From contig NZ_JAHKJW010000034.1 of the NCBI RefSeq assembly GCF_019710745.1, forward strand, positions 1 through 41,587: a DNA stretch of 41,587 bases, written 5' to 3'. The DNA comes from Streptomyces beigongshangae. Its GTDB lineage: Bacteria > Actinomycetota > Actinomycetes > Streptomycetales > Streptomycetaceae. Of the stretch, positions 16,041 through 24,998 are shown in pieces. Position numbers and translations under genes: made by a program. The notes below the pieces were generated by a model. It worked only from the letters and a program-made list of their open reading frames with translations. It ran no database searches and was not told where the DNA came from. Each line of letters starts with the position of its first letter. Position 1 is the first letter of the stretch.

Positions 16041-16534
16041 CCACTTCCTCCACGCCCGCCTCCCCGGCCCCCGCGGCCCCGACGATCGCCGAACTGGAGC
16101 AGCAGGAGCGCGACCTGACGCTCCCCCGCTTCACCCACGACGACGCGTGGACCCTCGGCACGCTCCTCGTCGAGCTGGCCCGCGTACGCAGCGCGCCCGT
16201 CGCCATCGACATCCGCCGCGGCGGCCAGCAGCTCTTCCACGCGGCGCTCCCCGGCTCGACCCCGGACAACGACGCCTGGATAGACCGCAAACGCCGCGTC
16301 GTCGAACGCTACGCGGCCTCGTCCCTCCTGGTGGGCACCCGCTTCCGCGCGAAGGACACCACGTTCGAGGCGTCCTCCCGCCTGGACCCCGACACCTACG
16401 CGGCCCACGGCGGGGCCTTCCCGATCACGGTGGAGGGCGCGGGAGTGATCGGCACGGTGGTGGTCTCGGGCCTCCCCCAACTGGACGACCACGCGCTGGT
16501 GGTGAAGGCCCTGACCCGCTTCAAGGACCTTTAA
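16037..16534 (+). CDS. UPF0303 / GlcG-HbpS-like domain protein
   Basis: The protein has 165 residues with the heme-degrading/HbpS-like alpha-beta fold of UPF0303: FTHDDAWTLGTLLVELA, VAIDIRRGGQQLFHAALPG, DNDAWIDRKRRVVERY, and GAFPITVEGAGVIGTVVVSG. Members are small cytosolic proteins; some relatives bind heme or act with oxidoreductases. The GTG start overlaps the oxidoreductase stop (GTGA), so the pair is translationally coupled, which supports a shared pathway. Its own 3' end overlaps the convergent I36-like gene by 4 bases. Confidence 0.9.
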   Translation: MTTSSTPASPAPAAPTIAELEQQERDLTLPRFTHDDAWTLGTLLVELARVRSAPVAIDIRRGGQQLFHAALPGSTPDNDAWIDRKRRVVERYAASSLLVGTRFRAKDTTFEASSRLDPDTYAAHGGAFPITVEGAGVIGTVVVSGLPQLDDHALVVKALTRFKDL

Positions 16535-16971
16535 CAGAAGGAACTCGCCACGTCGTTGAATTCGCCGGGATTCGCGAAGATGGATCCGTCGTTGTGGTAG
16601 ACGGTGAGGTTCCTCTGCTTCAGGTCGGCTATCGACCCGTTCGCGGGAACGAAGACGTACCTGCCGGCGAATCCGGTGTTCTCGAACAGACGGATCGTCT
16701 TCGACGTGTTGTTCACTATCGACGACGCGCTGTCGTTCACGTTCGGGTAGTTCCCCGGGTAGTCCTCCGACAAGTCCGACCTGCAGACGGTGTCGGCGAC
16801 CCACACCTCGCCCCCGAAATTACTGTCCTGGAAGATACACACCTTTCCGGCGGGGCACTGACTCGCGGCCGCGTTCGCCGGGGCGGCCGCGAGCAGTGCG
16901 CCGCCGACGGCGAGCACCGTCACGGGCAGAACGGTCAGCATCCTGTATTTTTTCACGGAACCGTCTCTCAT
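16531..16971 (-). CDS. Secreted beta/gamma-crystallin-fold (peptidase inhibitor I36-like) protein
   Basis: The protein has 146 residues. A signal peptide (~1-36, ending ANAAA) precedes a mature protein with CPAGKVCIFQDSNFGG, typical of I36/crystallin-like Streptomyces proteins. Two motifs of the form (N/D)(N/D)xx(S/T)S are present: NDSASS at 79-84 and NDVASS at 139-144. In beta/gamma crystallins these bind calcium. Four Cys (39, 45, 63, 146) could form two disulphides. Known relatives include the metalloprotease inhibitor SMPI and the antifungal killer-toxin-like protein SKLP. ATG at 16969-16971 is preferred; GTG at 16956 is an alternative. Three paralogs lie at 21095-22414. Confidence 0.87.
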   Translation of the reverse strand: MRDGSVKKYRMLTVLPVTVLAVGGALLAAAPANAAASQCPAGKVCIFQDSNFGGEVWVADTVCRSDLSEDYPGNYPNVNDSASSIVNNTSKTIRLFENTGFAGRYVFVPANGSIADLKQRNLTVYHNDGSIFANPGEFNDVASSFC

Positions 16972-17081
16972 TTCCGTCCGTGCACCGAAGCGCGGTCGGT
17001 TCGATTTCGATGGTGGACGGCCCCCTGCCGCCCGTCCCACCCAGCGGGCGGCACCGGACAGCCACGGGGAAAGCGCCGCGG

Positions 17082-17492
17082 TCAGACCGTAGCCCTCCCG
17101 GCCTCACGCCCATAGAACGTGAGTGCCACACGCGTTCGCGGAACGCCTGACCGGCTCACCCTCCTCAGATGGGCCGCCGGAGTCGCTCCGTAAAAGGATT
17201 TGTAATTCCTGATGAAGTGGCTCGCGTCCGAGAAATGCCATCGAGCCGCGATCTCCGAGATACCGGCCGGGTTGTCGGCCCGTACCAGATCGCCGTGCGC
17301 CCTCTCCAGTCGACGGCGGCGCGCGAACGACATGACGGAGTCGTCCGACATCGAAAAAGCGCGGTGGAGCGTCCGAAGGGATACGCCGAGCGTTCGGGCG
17401 ATCAGAGCGGGAGAGAGGTCGGGATCTCCGAGGTTCTCCTCGATGACGTTCCTCGCTTCCCGTAGAACACCCGACCGGGACTTGACGGTCAT
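17082..17492 (-). CDS. Stand-alone AraC-type DNA-binding domain protein
   Basis: The protein has 136 residues, consisting mostly of an AraC/XylS C-terminal domain with two helix-turn-helices: LSPALIARTLGVSLRTLHRAF and ISEIAARWHFSDASHFIRNYKSFYG, then TPAAHLRR. No ligand domain is present. Without a sensor it may be controlled by expression level or by a partner. The ATG has GGAGG nine bases upstream; an upstream extension is possible but lacks domain content. It lies 110 bp upstream of the I36-like gene in the same direction and downstream of the SARP gene, so it may regulate the crystallin-like genes. Confidence 0.88.
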   Translation of the reverse strand: MTVKSRSGVLREARNVIEENLGDPDLSPALIARTLGVSLRTLHRAFSMSDDSVMSFARRRRLERAHGDLVRADNPAGISEIAARWHFSDASHFIRNYKSFYGATPAAHLRRVSRSGVPRTRVALTFYGREAGRATV

Positions 17493-17659
17493 CGCATCTT
17501 CCTCCGTTCGCCGCAGGACGTCTTGACGCTTCGACGTCTTGATGAGCAGCGCGCGGAGACGACACCGCGGGCTGCCCGGCAAAGGAAACCCGTCGACCAT
17601 CCACAACTGATTCACAGCGGATATACGGAGCGTTCGCGCCACCCGGCGCACGCCTCGGA

Positions 17660-20600
17660 CTACGGGTCGACCATCGCGTCCTCTTCCGCGGAGCCCTCAG
17701 AGCCCTCAGAGCCCTCAGAGTCCTCAGAGCCCGCTGGGTCCGCCGGGTCCGCGGAGCTGCCCGGCTCGTCGAGCCGACGCAGTCTGGTGCGGAGCGACTC
17801 CGTGTCCGCGTGCCCGCCGAGCCGCTCCTTGACGTCCAGCGCCTCGGCCCATGCGGCACCGGCCGCGTCCGGGCGGCCGGCGCTCAGGTGGGCGTCCCCG
17901 AGGTGCAGGAGGGTGTCGGCCATGAACAGGGGGAAGTCGCCCTGCCGGTTGGTCTCCAGGGCGTTGCGGTAGGCGGTCACGGCCTGCTCGTACCGGCCGA
18001 GGTGGTGTTCCGCGTGCCCGATGTGCGCCCAGGTGTCCGCCGCCCCGGTGTCGTACCCGAGTTCCTGACACAGGGCCAGCGCCCGCCGGCAGTGGTCGAG
18101 GGCCTGCTGGTGCCGGCCGAGCAGGCTCAGGTACCCGCCCACCTCGTTGAGTGCGGCTGCCTCTGTCATCCGGTCACGCCTACCGTCCGCGCCACGGCCC
18201 TCCCGAACAGGGCGGAGGGTGAGGAAGCGCCGGGCGGCGTCGAGCGCGGCGTGCAGATCCCCCTGTTCCTTCTCCACCCAGGCCAACGTGCGGCAGCACT
18301 CGGCGCAGGCTCTCATGTCGCCCAGTTCGGTGAACAGTTCGACAGCCCGCTCGATCTGACCGCGTGCCTCGTCGAACCGGCCGAGGTTCCCCGCGGCCCA
18401 GCCGAGGCCGCAATGGGCATGGGCCCGGGCGGTCCGGTCGCCCAGCCGGAGCGCCGCCTCCATCGCGGTGCGGTGCACTTGTTCCTGCTCGCGCCACAGA
18501 CCGCGCCAGTGCAGGTGGTTGGTCAGGGCCCAGGCGAGTTGCCAGCAGTGGACGTCGTACCGGTGGACGGCGGCCTGCTCGACGGCCGCGAGCAGTACCG
18601 CCTGTTCGGCGGCGAACCAGGCCGTCGCCTTCGCGGTGTCACCTCCGAAATCCTCGGCACGTGCCCCCTCGACCGCGGGGGGCGGGTCGATCAGCACCCG
18701 GGTGAGCAGTTTCAGCGCGACCGCCTCATGGGCGGTGCGCAGGTAGTGGTCGAACATCCGGTGCCGGGCCGCCCGCACCTGCCGGTCCGGATCGGCGGTC
18801 CGGACCAGCTCGGCGGCGTAGGCACGCAGCAGGTCGTGCGAGGCGTAACGGCCGGGTGCGGTCTCGTCCACGAGGTGGGCCTGGACGAGTTCGGCCATCA
18901 GTCGCCCCGTGTGCGTGGCGGTGAGACCGGTGAGGGCGGCCGCCGCCGGCAGGGCGATGTCGGGGCCGGGGTGCAGGGCGAGGAGCCGGAACAGGCGGGC
19001 GGCGTCGGGGGTGAGCGTGTGACAGGACCAGGAGAAGACGGCGCGGACGTCGGCCACGGCGTCGCCGTCGTGGAACACGTCCAGACCCGCGGCGCTGTCG
19101 CGCAGTTCGTCCGCGATCACCGACAGGGGGAAGGCGGACCGGGTGGCTGCGCGGGCGGCGGTGACCGCCAGCGCCAGCGGCAGCCGTGCGCACCGGGCGA
19201 TGATCTCCTCGACGGCCTCCGGTTCGGCCGCGACCCGGTCCGGTCCCAGCCGCCGGACCAGCAGCGCGCGGGCTTCCGGGACGGAGAGCACATCGAGTCG
19301 CAGCGGACGGGCACCGTCCACGGCCACCAGTCCCGCGAGCCGATTGCGGCTGGTGACGATGACCAGGCACCCGGGCGCCCCGGGCAGCAGCGGTCGTACC
19401 TGCGCGGCGTCGCGGGCGTTGTCCAGCAGCACGAGCACGCGTCTGCCGGTGAGCAGGGTCCGGTACAGGGCGGCGAGCGCGTCGACGTCCTGCGGCAGTT
19501 CCTGCGTGTCGGCGCCCAGCGATTCCAGCAGCGTCCGCAGGGCGTGCTCCGGCGGCATCGGCGGTGCGGACGGATCGAAACCGCGCAGGTTCAGATACAG
19601 CTGACCGTCCGGGAAGCGGTGTGCGACCTGCCGCGCCCAGTGCACCGCGAAGGTGGTCTTGCCGACACCCGCCATGCCCGCGATGGCGCTGACCACCACC
19701 GTGCCGTCCGAGGGCAGCCGGGCCACCTCGGCCAGCTCGGCGTCACGGCCGACGAACACCGCCAGGGCGGCGGGCAGTTGCGCCGGGACGAGGGAGGTCC
19801 GGGCGGGTCGGTCCGGTCGGTCCGGCCGATCCGGTTGGGCCGGCCGATCCGGTCGATCGGGTACGGAGGCCGTACCGGGAGCTGCGCCGGGGGCCGTACC
19901 GGAGGCCGAGCCGGCGGCGGGCCCGGCCGGGGAAGGCGGCGCGAGAAGGCCGGTGTCGGCCCGCAGAACCCGCTGGTGGATCGCTCGCAGCGCCGGTCCG
20001 GGATCGACCCCCAACTCGTCGGCGAGCAGTGTCTGCACCTCTCGGTAGACGGTGAGGGCGGCCGCCTGCCGTCCCGACCGGTAGAGGGCGAGCATCAGCA
20101 ACTCCCGTAATCGCTCGTCCAACGGGTGCTCGGCGACGAGCACGGTCAGCTCCGAGGCCGCCTTCGCCCACCGGCCCAGATCGAGGTCGACCTCCGAACG
20201 TGCCGTCTGCGCGGACAGGCGCAGCTCACCGAGCCGTTGCCGCTGGGTGTGCGCGTACTCGCCACGCATACCGGCCAGCGCCGTCCCCTGCCACAGTCCG
20301 AGCGCGTCCCGCAGGTACACCGCCGCGCGCTGTGCGTCTCCCGCGCGTCGCGCCTCCTCCGCGTGGGCGAGCAGTTCCTGGAAGGTACCGAGATCCAGCC
20401 CCTGCGGCGGGACACGGAGCTGATAGCCGTCCCCCGTGGAACGGATCACGGACGATGCGGCGCACCCGGCGGACTCCAGCGCCTTCCGCAGCCCGTGGAC
20501 GTACGTCCGCAGGTTCCCGAGCGCGGACACCGGCACCCGGCCTCCCCAGACGGCGTCGACGAGCCCGCCCGTCGTCACCTGCGACCCCTCCGCCAGCAGG

Positions 20601-20707
20601 AGCACGGCCAGGACCGCGCGCTGTTGCGCCGGGCCCAACTCGATCTCGTCCGGGCCGTGCCACGCCCTGACGGGCCCCAGCACCGAAAACCGCAACCGCT
20701 CCTGCAC
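17660..20707 (-). CDS. SARP-family regulator with NB-ARC and TPR domains (AfsR-like)
   Basis: The protein has 1015 residues from GTG at 20707, which follows a GAGAGGGGG ribosome site; a longer start at 20827 is possible. Residues ~5-100 are an OmpR-type winged helix (RFSVLGPVRAW, then NLRTYVHGLRKAL). Residues ~105-250 are the bacterial transcriptional activator domain (YLRDALGLWQGTAL, then ELTVLVAEHPLDERL). A PDRP-repeat linker follows. NB-ARC has the P-loop GMAGVGKTT at ~344-352 and Walker B VLVLLDNARD. The C-terminal third has TPRs. AfsR-type proteins are ATP-dependent activators, often of secondary metabolism. It is divergent from three crystallin-like genes, so they are candidate targets. 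Confidence 0.95.
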   Translation of the reverse strand: MQERLRFSVLGPVRAWHGPDEIELGPAQQRAVLAVLLLAEGSQVTTGGLVDAVWGGRVPVSALGNLRTYVHGLRKALESAGCAASSVIRSTGDGYQLRVPPQGLDLGTFQELLAHAEEARRAGDAQRAAVYLRDALGLWQGTALAGMRGEYAHTQRQRLGELRLSAQTARSEVDLDLGRWAKAASELTVLVAEHPLDERLRELLMLALYRSGRQAAALTVYREVQTLLADELGVDPGPALRAIHQRVLRADTGLLAPPSPAGPAAGSASGTAPGAAPGTASVPDRPDRPAQPDRPDRPDRPARTSLVPAQLPAALAVFVGRDAELAEVARLPSDGTVVVSAIAGMAGVGKTTFAVHWARQVAHRFPDGQLYLNLRGFDPSAPPMPPEHALRTLLESLGADTQELPQDVDALAALYRTLLTGRRVLVLLDNARDAAQVRPLLPGAPGCLVIVTSRNRLAGLVAVDGARPLRLDVLSVPEARALLVRRLGPDRVAAEPEAVEEIIARCARLPLALAVTAARAATRSAFPLSVIADELRDSAAGLDVFHDGDAVADVRAVFSWSCHTLTPDAARLFRLLALHPGPDIALPAAAALTGLTATHTGRLMAELVQAHLVDETAPGRYASHDLLRAYAAELVRTADPDRQVRAARHRMFDHYLRTAHEAVALKLLTRVLIDPPPAVEGARAEDFGGDTAKATAWFAAEQAVLLAAVEQAAVHRYDVHCWQLAWALTNHLHWRGLWREQEQVHRTAMEAALRLGDRTARAHAHCGLGWAAGNLGRFDEARGQIERAVELFTELGDMRACAECCRTLAWVEKEQGDLHAALDAARRFLTLRPVREGRGADGRRDRMTEAAALNEVGGYLSLLGRHQQALDHCRRALALCQELGYDTGAADTWAHIGHAEHHLGRYEQAVTAYRNALETNRQGDFPLFMADTLLHLGDAHLSAGRPDAAGAAWAEALDVKERLGGHADTESLRTRLRRLDEPGSSADPADPAGSEDSEGSEGSEGSAEEDAMVDP
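17692..17727 (-). repeat. 9-bp repeats at the 3' end of the SARP gene
   Basis: Four tandem 9-base units (AGCCCTCAG, the last AGTCCTCAG, on the plus strand) encode an EGS-type acidic tail at the C-terminus of the SARP protein, ahead of the stop at 17660. Confidence 0.85.
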
Positions 20708-21094
20708 CCTGCGCCCCCTCTCGGCCGGCCCCGCCGAATCGTCCGGCCCCCGCCGTACGACCCCTGCCACGGCACGGACGGCCGGACTGCCTGTCTGCCT
20801 GTCTGCCTGCCGGAAACATGCCGTCACATTGGCGCTCAGATTCTATCTGACCGGCTTGCCGGGAAGTTAAATTACGTGGCGCATACGGAATCGCCGCCCG
20901 GCAGACAGACCCAGGGAATGCACAGGAATGCGTAATGCCGGGTCGCGAATCGGCGCAGTAATTCCGACCATGACGGCCATATCGGGAACGGCAGCGATTC
21001 CGACAACCCCGGCCCGGCACCCTCCCACCGGACAGGAACGCCCGCCGGATCCCCTTCGACACCACTCCCCCACGACACACGGAGATCACACGCA
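20708..21094. other. 387-bp divergent intergenic region between SARP and crystallin-like genes
   Basis: Three 8-bp CTGCCTGT-type repeats lie at 20787-20810, inside the possible N-terminal extension of the SARP gene. A short AT-rich patch occurs near 20866-20876 (AGTTAAATTACG), unusual here and a plausible promoter. A small dyad CCGGC-TT-GCCGG lies just before it. No further gene is convincing. Promoters for both the SARP gene and the three-gene crystallin array should lie here. Confidence 0.55.
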
Positions 21095-21496
21095 ATGGCC
21101 AAGTGGAAGAGTCTCAGGGTTCCCGTCGTTCTGGCGCTGACGCTGGGAGCGACGGTTTCGTTCTCCACGCAGGCGTCCGCCGCCCCGGTCTGCCCCGCCA
21201 ACTCCATCTGCCTCTACCAGGACGATGCGTTCGGTGGCGGCATGTTCGCCTGGGTCGCACCCGCGACAGCCGTCCTGCAGGCGCCGGACCTGAACGGCCC
21301 GGATTACTATTTCCCCCGCGCCGTACCGGTAAATGACAACGTCTCGTCCATCATCAACAACTCGAATTACGTCGGCCACTTCTGGACGAACGCGAACTAC
21401 GGCGGCTACAGGATCGACGTGGACGCCCACAAGTGGAACTCGAAGCTGTCCACGACAGGCTTCGACAACTCGATCTCATCGTTCACCAACAGATGA
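21095..21496 (+). CDS. Secreted beta/gamma-crystallin-fold (I36-like) protein, array copy 1
   Basis: The protein has 133 residues. The signal peptide (~1-30) ends QASAAP. The mature N-terminus has CPANSICLYQDDAFGGG, and two calcium-type motifs are present: NDNVSS at 80-85 and DNSISS at 124-129. Two Cys (33, 39) probably pair. The C-terminal WNSKLSTTGFDNSISSF is identical, over 17 residues, to array copy 3, which indicates recent duplication. ATG start about 390 bp from the divergent SARP start. A role as a protease inhibitor or antifungal toxin is possible by family; the sequence does not decide. Confidence 0.9.
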   Translation: MAKWKSLRVPVVLALTLGATVSFSTQASAAPVCPANSICLYQDDAFGGGMFAWVAPATAVLQAPDLNGPDYYFPRAVPVNDNVSSIINNSNYVGHFWTNANYGGYRIDVDAHKWNSKLSTTGFDNSISSFTNR

Positions 21497-21535
21497 CCGC
21501 ACGAAGAAGCACATTCACCGAGCGAGGACCGTAGG

Positions 21536-21925
21536 TTGAAGATTCGCATATTCGCAGGAAAAATCGCCGCCGGTGCCGTCGGTGCCGCCATGGCGGCTTC
21601 CGTGATCACGCTCGCCCCCAGCGCGTCAGCGGCGGAACGCTGCCCGGAGCAGTCCGTCTGCGTGTACAGGGACGCCGGTTTCACCGGCCCCATGTACTCC
21701 TTCCCGGCCAACAACTACGTCACGCTGAACAAGGTCGAGTACAAGTTCGGTGACGGCACGCCCGTCAACGACAACATCAGCTCAGTGATCAACAACACCA
21801 CCTTCACCTTCGCGTTCTACACCGACCAGAACTACGGGGGGTCCTACGCGGACGTGCTGGCACCCCGCAAATGGACCAGCCTGGTCGCCCAGAACGACAC
21901 GATCAGTTCCATGCGACCGATCTGA
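21536..21925 (+). CDS. Secreted beta/gamma-crystallin-fold (I36-like) protein, array copy 2
   Basis: The protein has 129 residues from a TTG start, the only start that keeps a complete signal peptide (KIRIFAGKIAAG through PSASAAE, ~1-33). The mature protein has CPEQSVCVYRDAGFTG and the calcium-type motifs NDNISS (78-83) and NDTISS (120-125). It is the most diverged of the three tandem copies at the C-terminus. It lies 39 bp after copy 1 and is likely co-transcribed. Confidence 0.88.
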   Translation: MKIRIFAGKIAAGAVGAAMAASVITLAPSASAAERCPEQSVCVYRDAGFTGPMYSFPANNYVTLNKVEYKFGDGTPVNDNISSVINNTTFTFAFYTDQNYGGSYADVLAPRKWTSLVAQNDTISSMRPI

Positions 21926-21994
21926 GCGACGTCGGCCGGCCCACGGAACCCCGCGGGCCGAAGACAGCAGGACGAATCGAAAAAGGAGCACCGA

Positions 21995-22414
21995 ATGAGG
22001 AACACCGTGGCACACAGGATCGGTGTCGCGAGCTCTGCGATCGGTATCGCAGCCGCTTCGATGATGTTCTCCTCGTCGACAGCCTCGGCCGCCACCTACA
22101 GCTGCCCGGTCGACTACGTGTGCGTGTACGACAACGACGCGTTCGCCGGTCACGTCTACGCCTTTCCCGCCGCCAACGGGTACTACGAGCCCAACCTGAA
22201 CATGGATCCGCCGAAGTGGCTGAGCGGCGTGTACCTGAACGACCACATATCGTCGATCATCAACAACACCAGGCACACCGCGTCCTTCCACAAGGACGCC
22301 AATTACAAGGGGGGCCGAACCGTGATTCCCCCGAAGTCCTGGAACTCCAAGCTCTCCACCACGGGATTCGACAACTCGATCTCCTCCTTCAGCGTCGACA
22401 TCTCCGGCACGTAA
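21995..22414 (+). CDS. Secreted beta/gamma-crystallin-fold (I36-like) protein, array copy 3
   Basis: The protein has 139 residues with an ATG start and AAAAGGAG upstream. A signal peptide (~1-33, ending TASAAT) precedes CPVDYVCVYDNDAFAGH. Calcium-type motifs: NDHISS (82-87) and DNSISS (126-131). The C-terminal region repeats that of copy 1 almost exactly. It ends the array; a convergent FAH-family gene follows after 127 bp. Confidence 0.9.
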   Translation: MRNTVAHRIGVASSAIGIAAASMMFSSSTASAATYSCPVDYVCVYDNDAFAGHVYAFPAANGYYEPNLNMDPPKWLSGVYLNDHISSIINNTRHTASFHKDANYKGGRTVIPPKSWNSKLSTTGFDNSISSFSVDISGT

Positions 22415-22541
22415 GGGCGTTCGGCATCGATTCCGAGTGGTCAGCCGCCGGCTCGACGGCATCGTGGACTTCGACGCGACGCCCCGCCCGGCGGCGCACC
22501 TCGGCCCCGGCCCCCTCCTCCCCCGCACCCCCCTGCGACGA

Positions 22542-23399
22542 TCACGCCGCGCCGAAGACCTGCCGCTGCCGCCCCAGCCCCTCGACCTCCAGCTCCACCA
22601 CGTCCCCCGCCCGCAGGAACGGCTTGGACTCCGCCATCCCCATGGCGACCCCCGCCGGTGTCCCGGTGTTGACGACGTCCCCGGGGTGGAGGGTCATGAA
22701 CTGACTGACATACCGCACGACCTCGCCCACGGAGAAGATCTGGTCGGCCGTGCTCCCGTCCTGCCGCAGCTCCCCGTTCACCCACAGCCTCAGCCCGAGC
22801 GCCTGCGGATCGGCCACCTCGTCCGCCGTCACCAGCCACGGCCCCAGCGGGTTGAACGTCTCGCAGTTCTTCCCCTTGTCCCAGGTCCCGCCGCGCTCGA
22901 TCTGGAACTCCCGCTCGGACACGTCGTGCGCCACCGCGTACCCGGCGACATGCTCCAGCGCCTCCTCACGGGACCCGAGGTAGCGCGCCGTACGCCCGAT
23001 GACGACGGCCAGCTCGACCTCCCAGTCGGTCTTCACCGAGCCGCGCGGCACGAGCACCGTGTCGTACGGCCCGACGACCGTGTCCGCGGCCTTGAGGAAG
23101 ACCACCGGCTCGGCGGGCGGCCCGGCACCGATCTCCCTGGCGTGGTCGTGGTAGTTGAGCCCGATGCAGACCACCTTGCCGATCCGGCCGACGGGCGGCC
23201 CGACCCGTAGCCCGTCCGCGTCGAGCACCGGCAGTTCCCCGGAGGCGGCGGCCGCACGGACCCGGTCGAGCGCCCCGTCGTCGGCGAACAGCGCCCCGTC
23301 GATGTCCGGCACGACGCCGGACAGGTCCCGCAGGACCCCCTCGGCATCGAGGAGCGCGGGACGCTCGGCTCCCGCCGTACCGACGCGCAACAACTTCAT
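22542..23399 (-). CDS. Fumarylacetoacetate hydrolase-family protein
   Basis: This 285-residue cytosolic enzyme has a short N-terminal domain and the FAH catalytic fold. IGKVVCIGLNYHDHAREIG, the metal site E127/E129 in DWEVELAVVIG, D159 in VAHDVSERE and the GTPAGVAMGM loop are all present. The family covers hydroxyhepta-dienedioate isomerases, acylpyruvases and oxaloacetate decarboxylases, so the exact substrate cannot be given. ATG at 23397-23399 has GGGGAGAG upstream. The gene is monocistronic. Confidence 0.92.
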   Translation of the reverse strand: MKLLRVGTAGAERPALLDAEGVLRDLSGVVPDIDGALFADDGALDRVRAAAASGELPVLDADGLRVGPPVGRIGKVVCIGLNYHDHAREIGAGPPAEPVVFLKAADTVVGPYDTVLVPRGSVKTDWEVELAVVIGRTARYLGSREEALEHVAGYAVAHDVSEREFQIERGGTWDKGKNCETFNPLGPWLVTADEVADPQALGLRLWVNGELRQDGSTADQIFSVGEVVRYVSQFMTLHPGDVVNTGTPAGVAMGMAESKPFLRAGDVVELEVEGLGRQRQVFGAA

Positions 23400-23538
23400 G
23401 AGCACTCTCCCCTGATCGCGGGCGGCCCGCCCGACGGGTGCGACCGGCGCGGGACCGGTCGATCCTCCAAGGTCGACGTTCAGTCCGCAACACGTGGTTC
23501 ACGGACCGGACCGTGATCCTGGACCGTGTCAGCTCAAC

Positions 23539-24345
23539 TCAGCCCAGCGCGGCGGCGGCCGGTACCGCACCCGGCATGTCCCGGTACAGCACGGCCCGCT
23601 CCACCGCGCTCCACGTCGTACTGGTCACCACGTACAGCGCGGCGGCCAGGGGCACGAACGCGACGGTCACCAGCGTGAAGAAGGACATCAGCGGCATGAC
23701 CTTGGTGATGACACCGAGCCCCGGTACCTGTCCCTGCCCGTCCTGTCCCCCGCCGACCGCACCGGCCGCCTCCGCCGCACCGGCGGCCATCGTCAGCTTC
23801 GTACGCCGATAGCTGAAGGTCGCGACGACGGCGACCACCGCGAACAGCCCCAGGTACACGATCCCCTGCGCCCCGAGGACCCCGCCGTCGCCGAGCGCGT
23901 CCGCCCACCGCTCCCCCAGCGGCGCCGCGAACAGCCGGTGCGCGAGCAGCGCGTTCGCCTCGTCGCCGATCCGCGAGGTGGAGAACAGGTGGTAGAGGAG
24001 GAAGAAGGCCGGCAGCTGGAGGAGGCCGGGCAGGCACCCGGACAGCGGGGAGACCTTCTCGGCGGCGTGCAGTTCCAGCACCGCCTTCTGCAACCTCTCC
24101 GGGTTCTTCCCGTGCTTCCTCCGCAGCTCGGCGATCCGCGGCTGCAGCGCGGCCCGGGCCCGCTGCCCCCGCGCCGAGGCCCGCGACAAGGGGTGCACGA
24201 GAAGCCGTACGAACGCGGTGAAGAGAACGATCGCGACCGCCGTGGCCGAGGCGTGGAAGACCGGATCGAGCAGTTCGGCCAGCCCTTCGACGAGGCTCGC
24301 GAAAGCGGACATGAGGGAGGAGAAGCCGGAAGAGAAGACAGACAT
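23539..24345 (-). CDS. YidC/Oxa1-family membrane insertase
   Basis: The protein has 268 residues with about five membrane helices. The conserved YidC core is seen: AVAIVLFTAFVRLLVHPLS with its membrane-embedded Arg, then the coiled helical hairpin (AALQPRIAELRRKHGKNPERL) and a helix with CLPGLLQLPAFFLLYHL. YidC helps membrane proteins insert, alone or with Sec. Streptomyces encodes a main YidC near rnpA-oriC; this would be an additional paralog. The ATG start has GGAGGG. Directly upstream in the same direction is a small membrane protein. Confidence 0.92.
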   Translation of the reverse strand: MSVFSSGFSSLMSAFASLVEGLAELLDPVFHASATAVAIVLFTAFVRLLVHPLSRASARGQRARAALQPRIAELRRKHGKNPERLQKAVLELHAAEKVSPLSGCLPGLLQLPAFFLLYHLFSTSRIGDEANALLAHRLFAAPLGERWADALGDGGVLGAQGIVYLGLFAVVAVVATFSYRRTKLTMAAGAAEAAGAVGGGQDGQGQVPGLGVITKVMPLMSFFTLVTVAFVPLAAALYVVTSTTWSAVERAVLYRDMPGAVPAAAALG

Positions 24346-24472
24346 GGGTGAGCCCTCCGAGGGTCTCGTCGTGCCGGTGACGTGACGTGCGTCGGCATGA
24401 CGGCCCGCGCGGAGAACCACGGAGACGAAAGGCAGGAACACTGCTCCTGCCACCGCTGCGCTGCGAAGTCCC

Positions 24473-24787
24473 CTACGCGGCCGTCGGGAGGGACAGCCCA
24501 GGAGCCCGGGGACGCCTGCGCCCCCGGGCGTCGGGGTCGCGCTGCGGCAGGAACGCCGTGCGCTGCTCACGGTCGCGCATGGCCGTACGGACCCGCGTAC
24601 GGGGCACGGCGGGCGCGAGCCGCGAGGCGATGACGGAGCAGGCGGCGAGCGCGGCCCCGGCCGCGGCGGTGGCCGCGAACGTGACGGCGACGGCACCGGA
24701 GAGGCTGCCCGTGTCGAGGAGCGCCACCTGGAGGACGAGGACGAGCAGCAGAACGGCGGGCCTGACCTGCGCCCAGCTCCGTGTCAT
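24473..24787 (-). CDS. Small membrane protein (DUF6412-like)
   Basis: The protein has 104 residues with two hydrophobic helices (VRPAVLLLVLVLQVALL and GAVAVTFAATAAAGAALAACSV) and an Arg/Pro-rich cytosolic tail. ATG start with GGAGGAGGG upstream. It precedes the YidC-type gene by 127 bp on the same strand, an arrangement I recall as common in Streptomyces with the name DUF6412; that name is from memory. A helper role for the insertase is inferred from position. Confidence 0.75.
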   Translation of the reverse strand: MTRSWAQVRPAVLLLVLVLQVALLDTGSLSGAVAVTFAATAAAGAALAACSVIASRLAPAVPRTRVRTAMRDREQRTAFLPQRDPDARGRRRPRAPGLSLPTAA

Positions 24788-24998
24788 CGCCTGCCCTCCT
24801 CCCCACCGGTCCGTCCGCCCCTGCGGCCTCCTGCCGTTATACAGGACGGGTCCGGTGGACGGCTGCCCCTCCCAGGGCGCGGACCGGTCTGCACGGGCGG
24901 GTCCCGCGGGCCGTCGCCGCGCGGAGCCGCTCCCTCGATCGCACCCCTGGCCTGCACGTACCTCACCTCTGTCGGCCGACGGCAGTACCGTGTCACCC

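Noticed and set aside
17810..20110. 766-codon plus-strand open frame opposite the SARP gene
   Set aside because: Antisense shadow of the NB-ARC/TPR gene; no domain motifs and biased composition.
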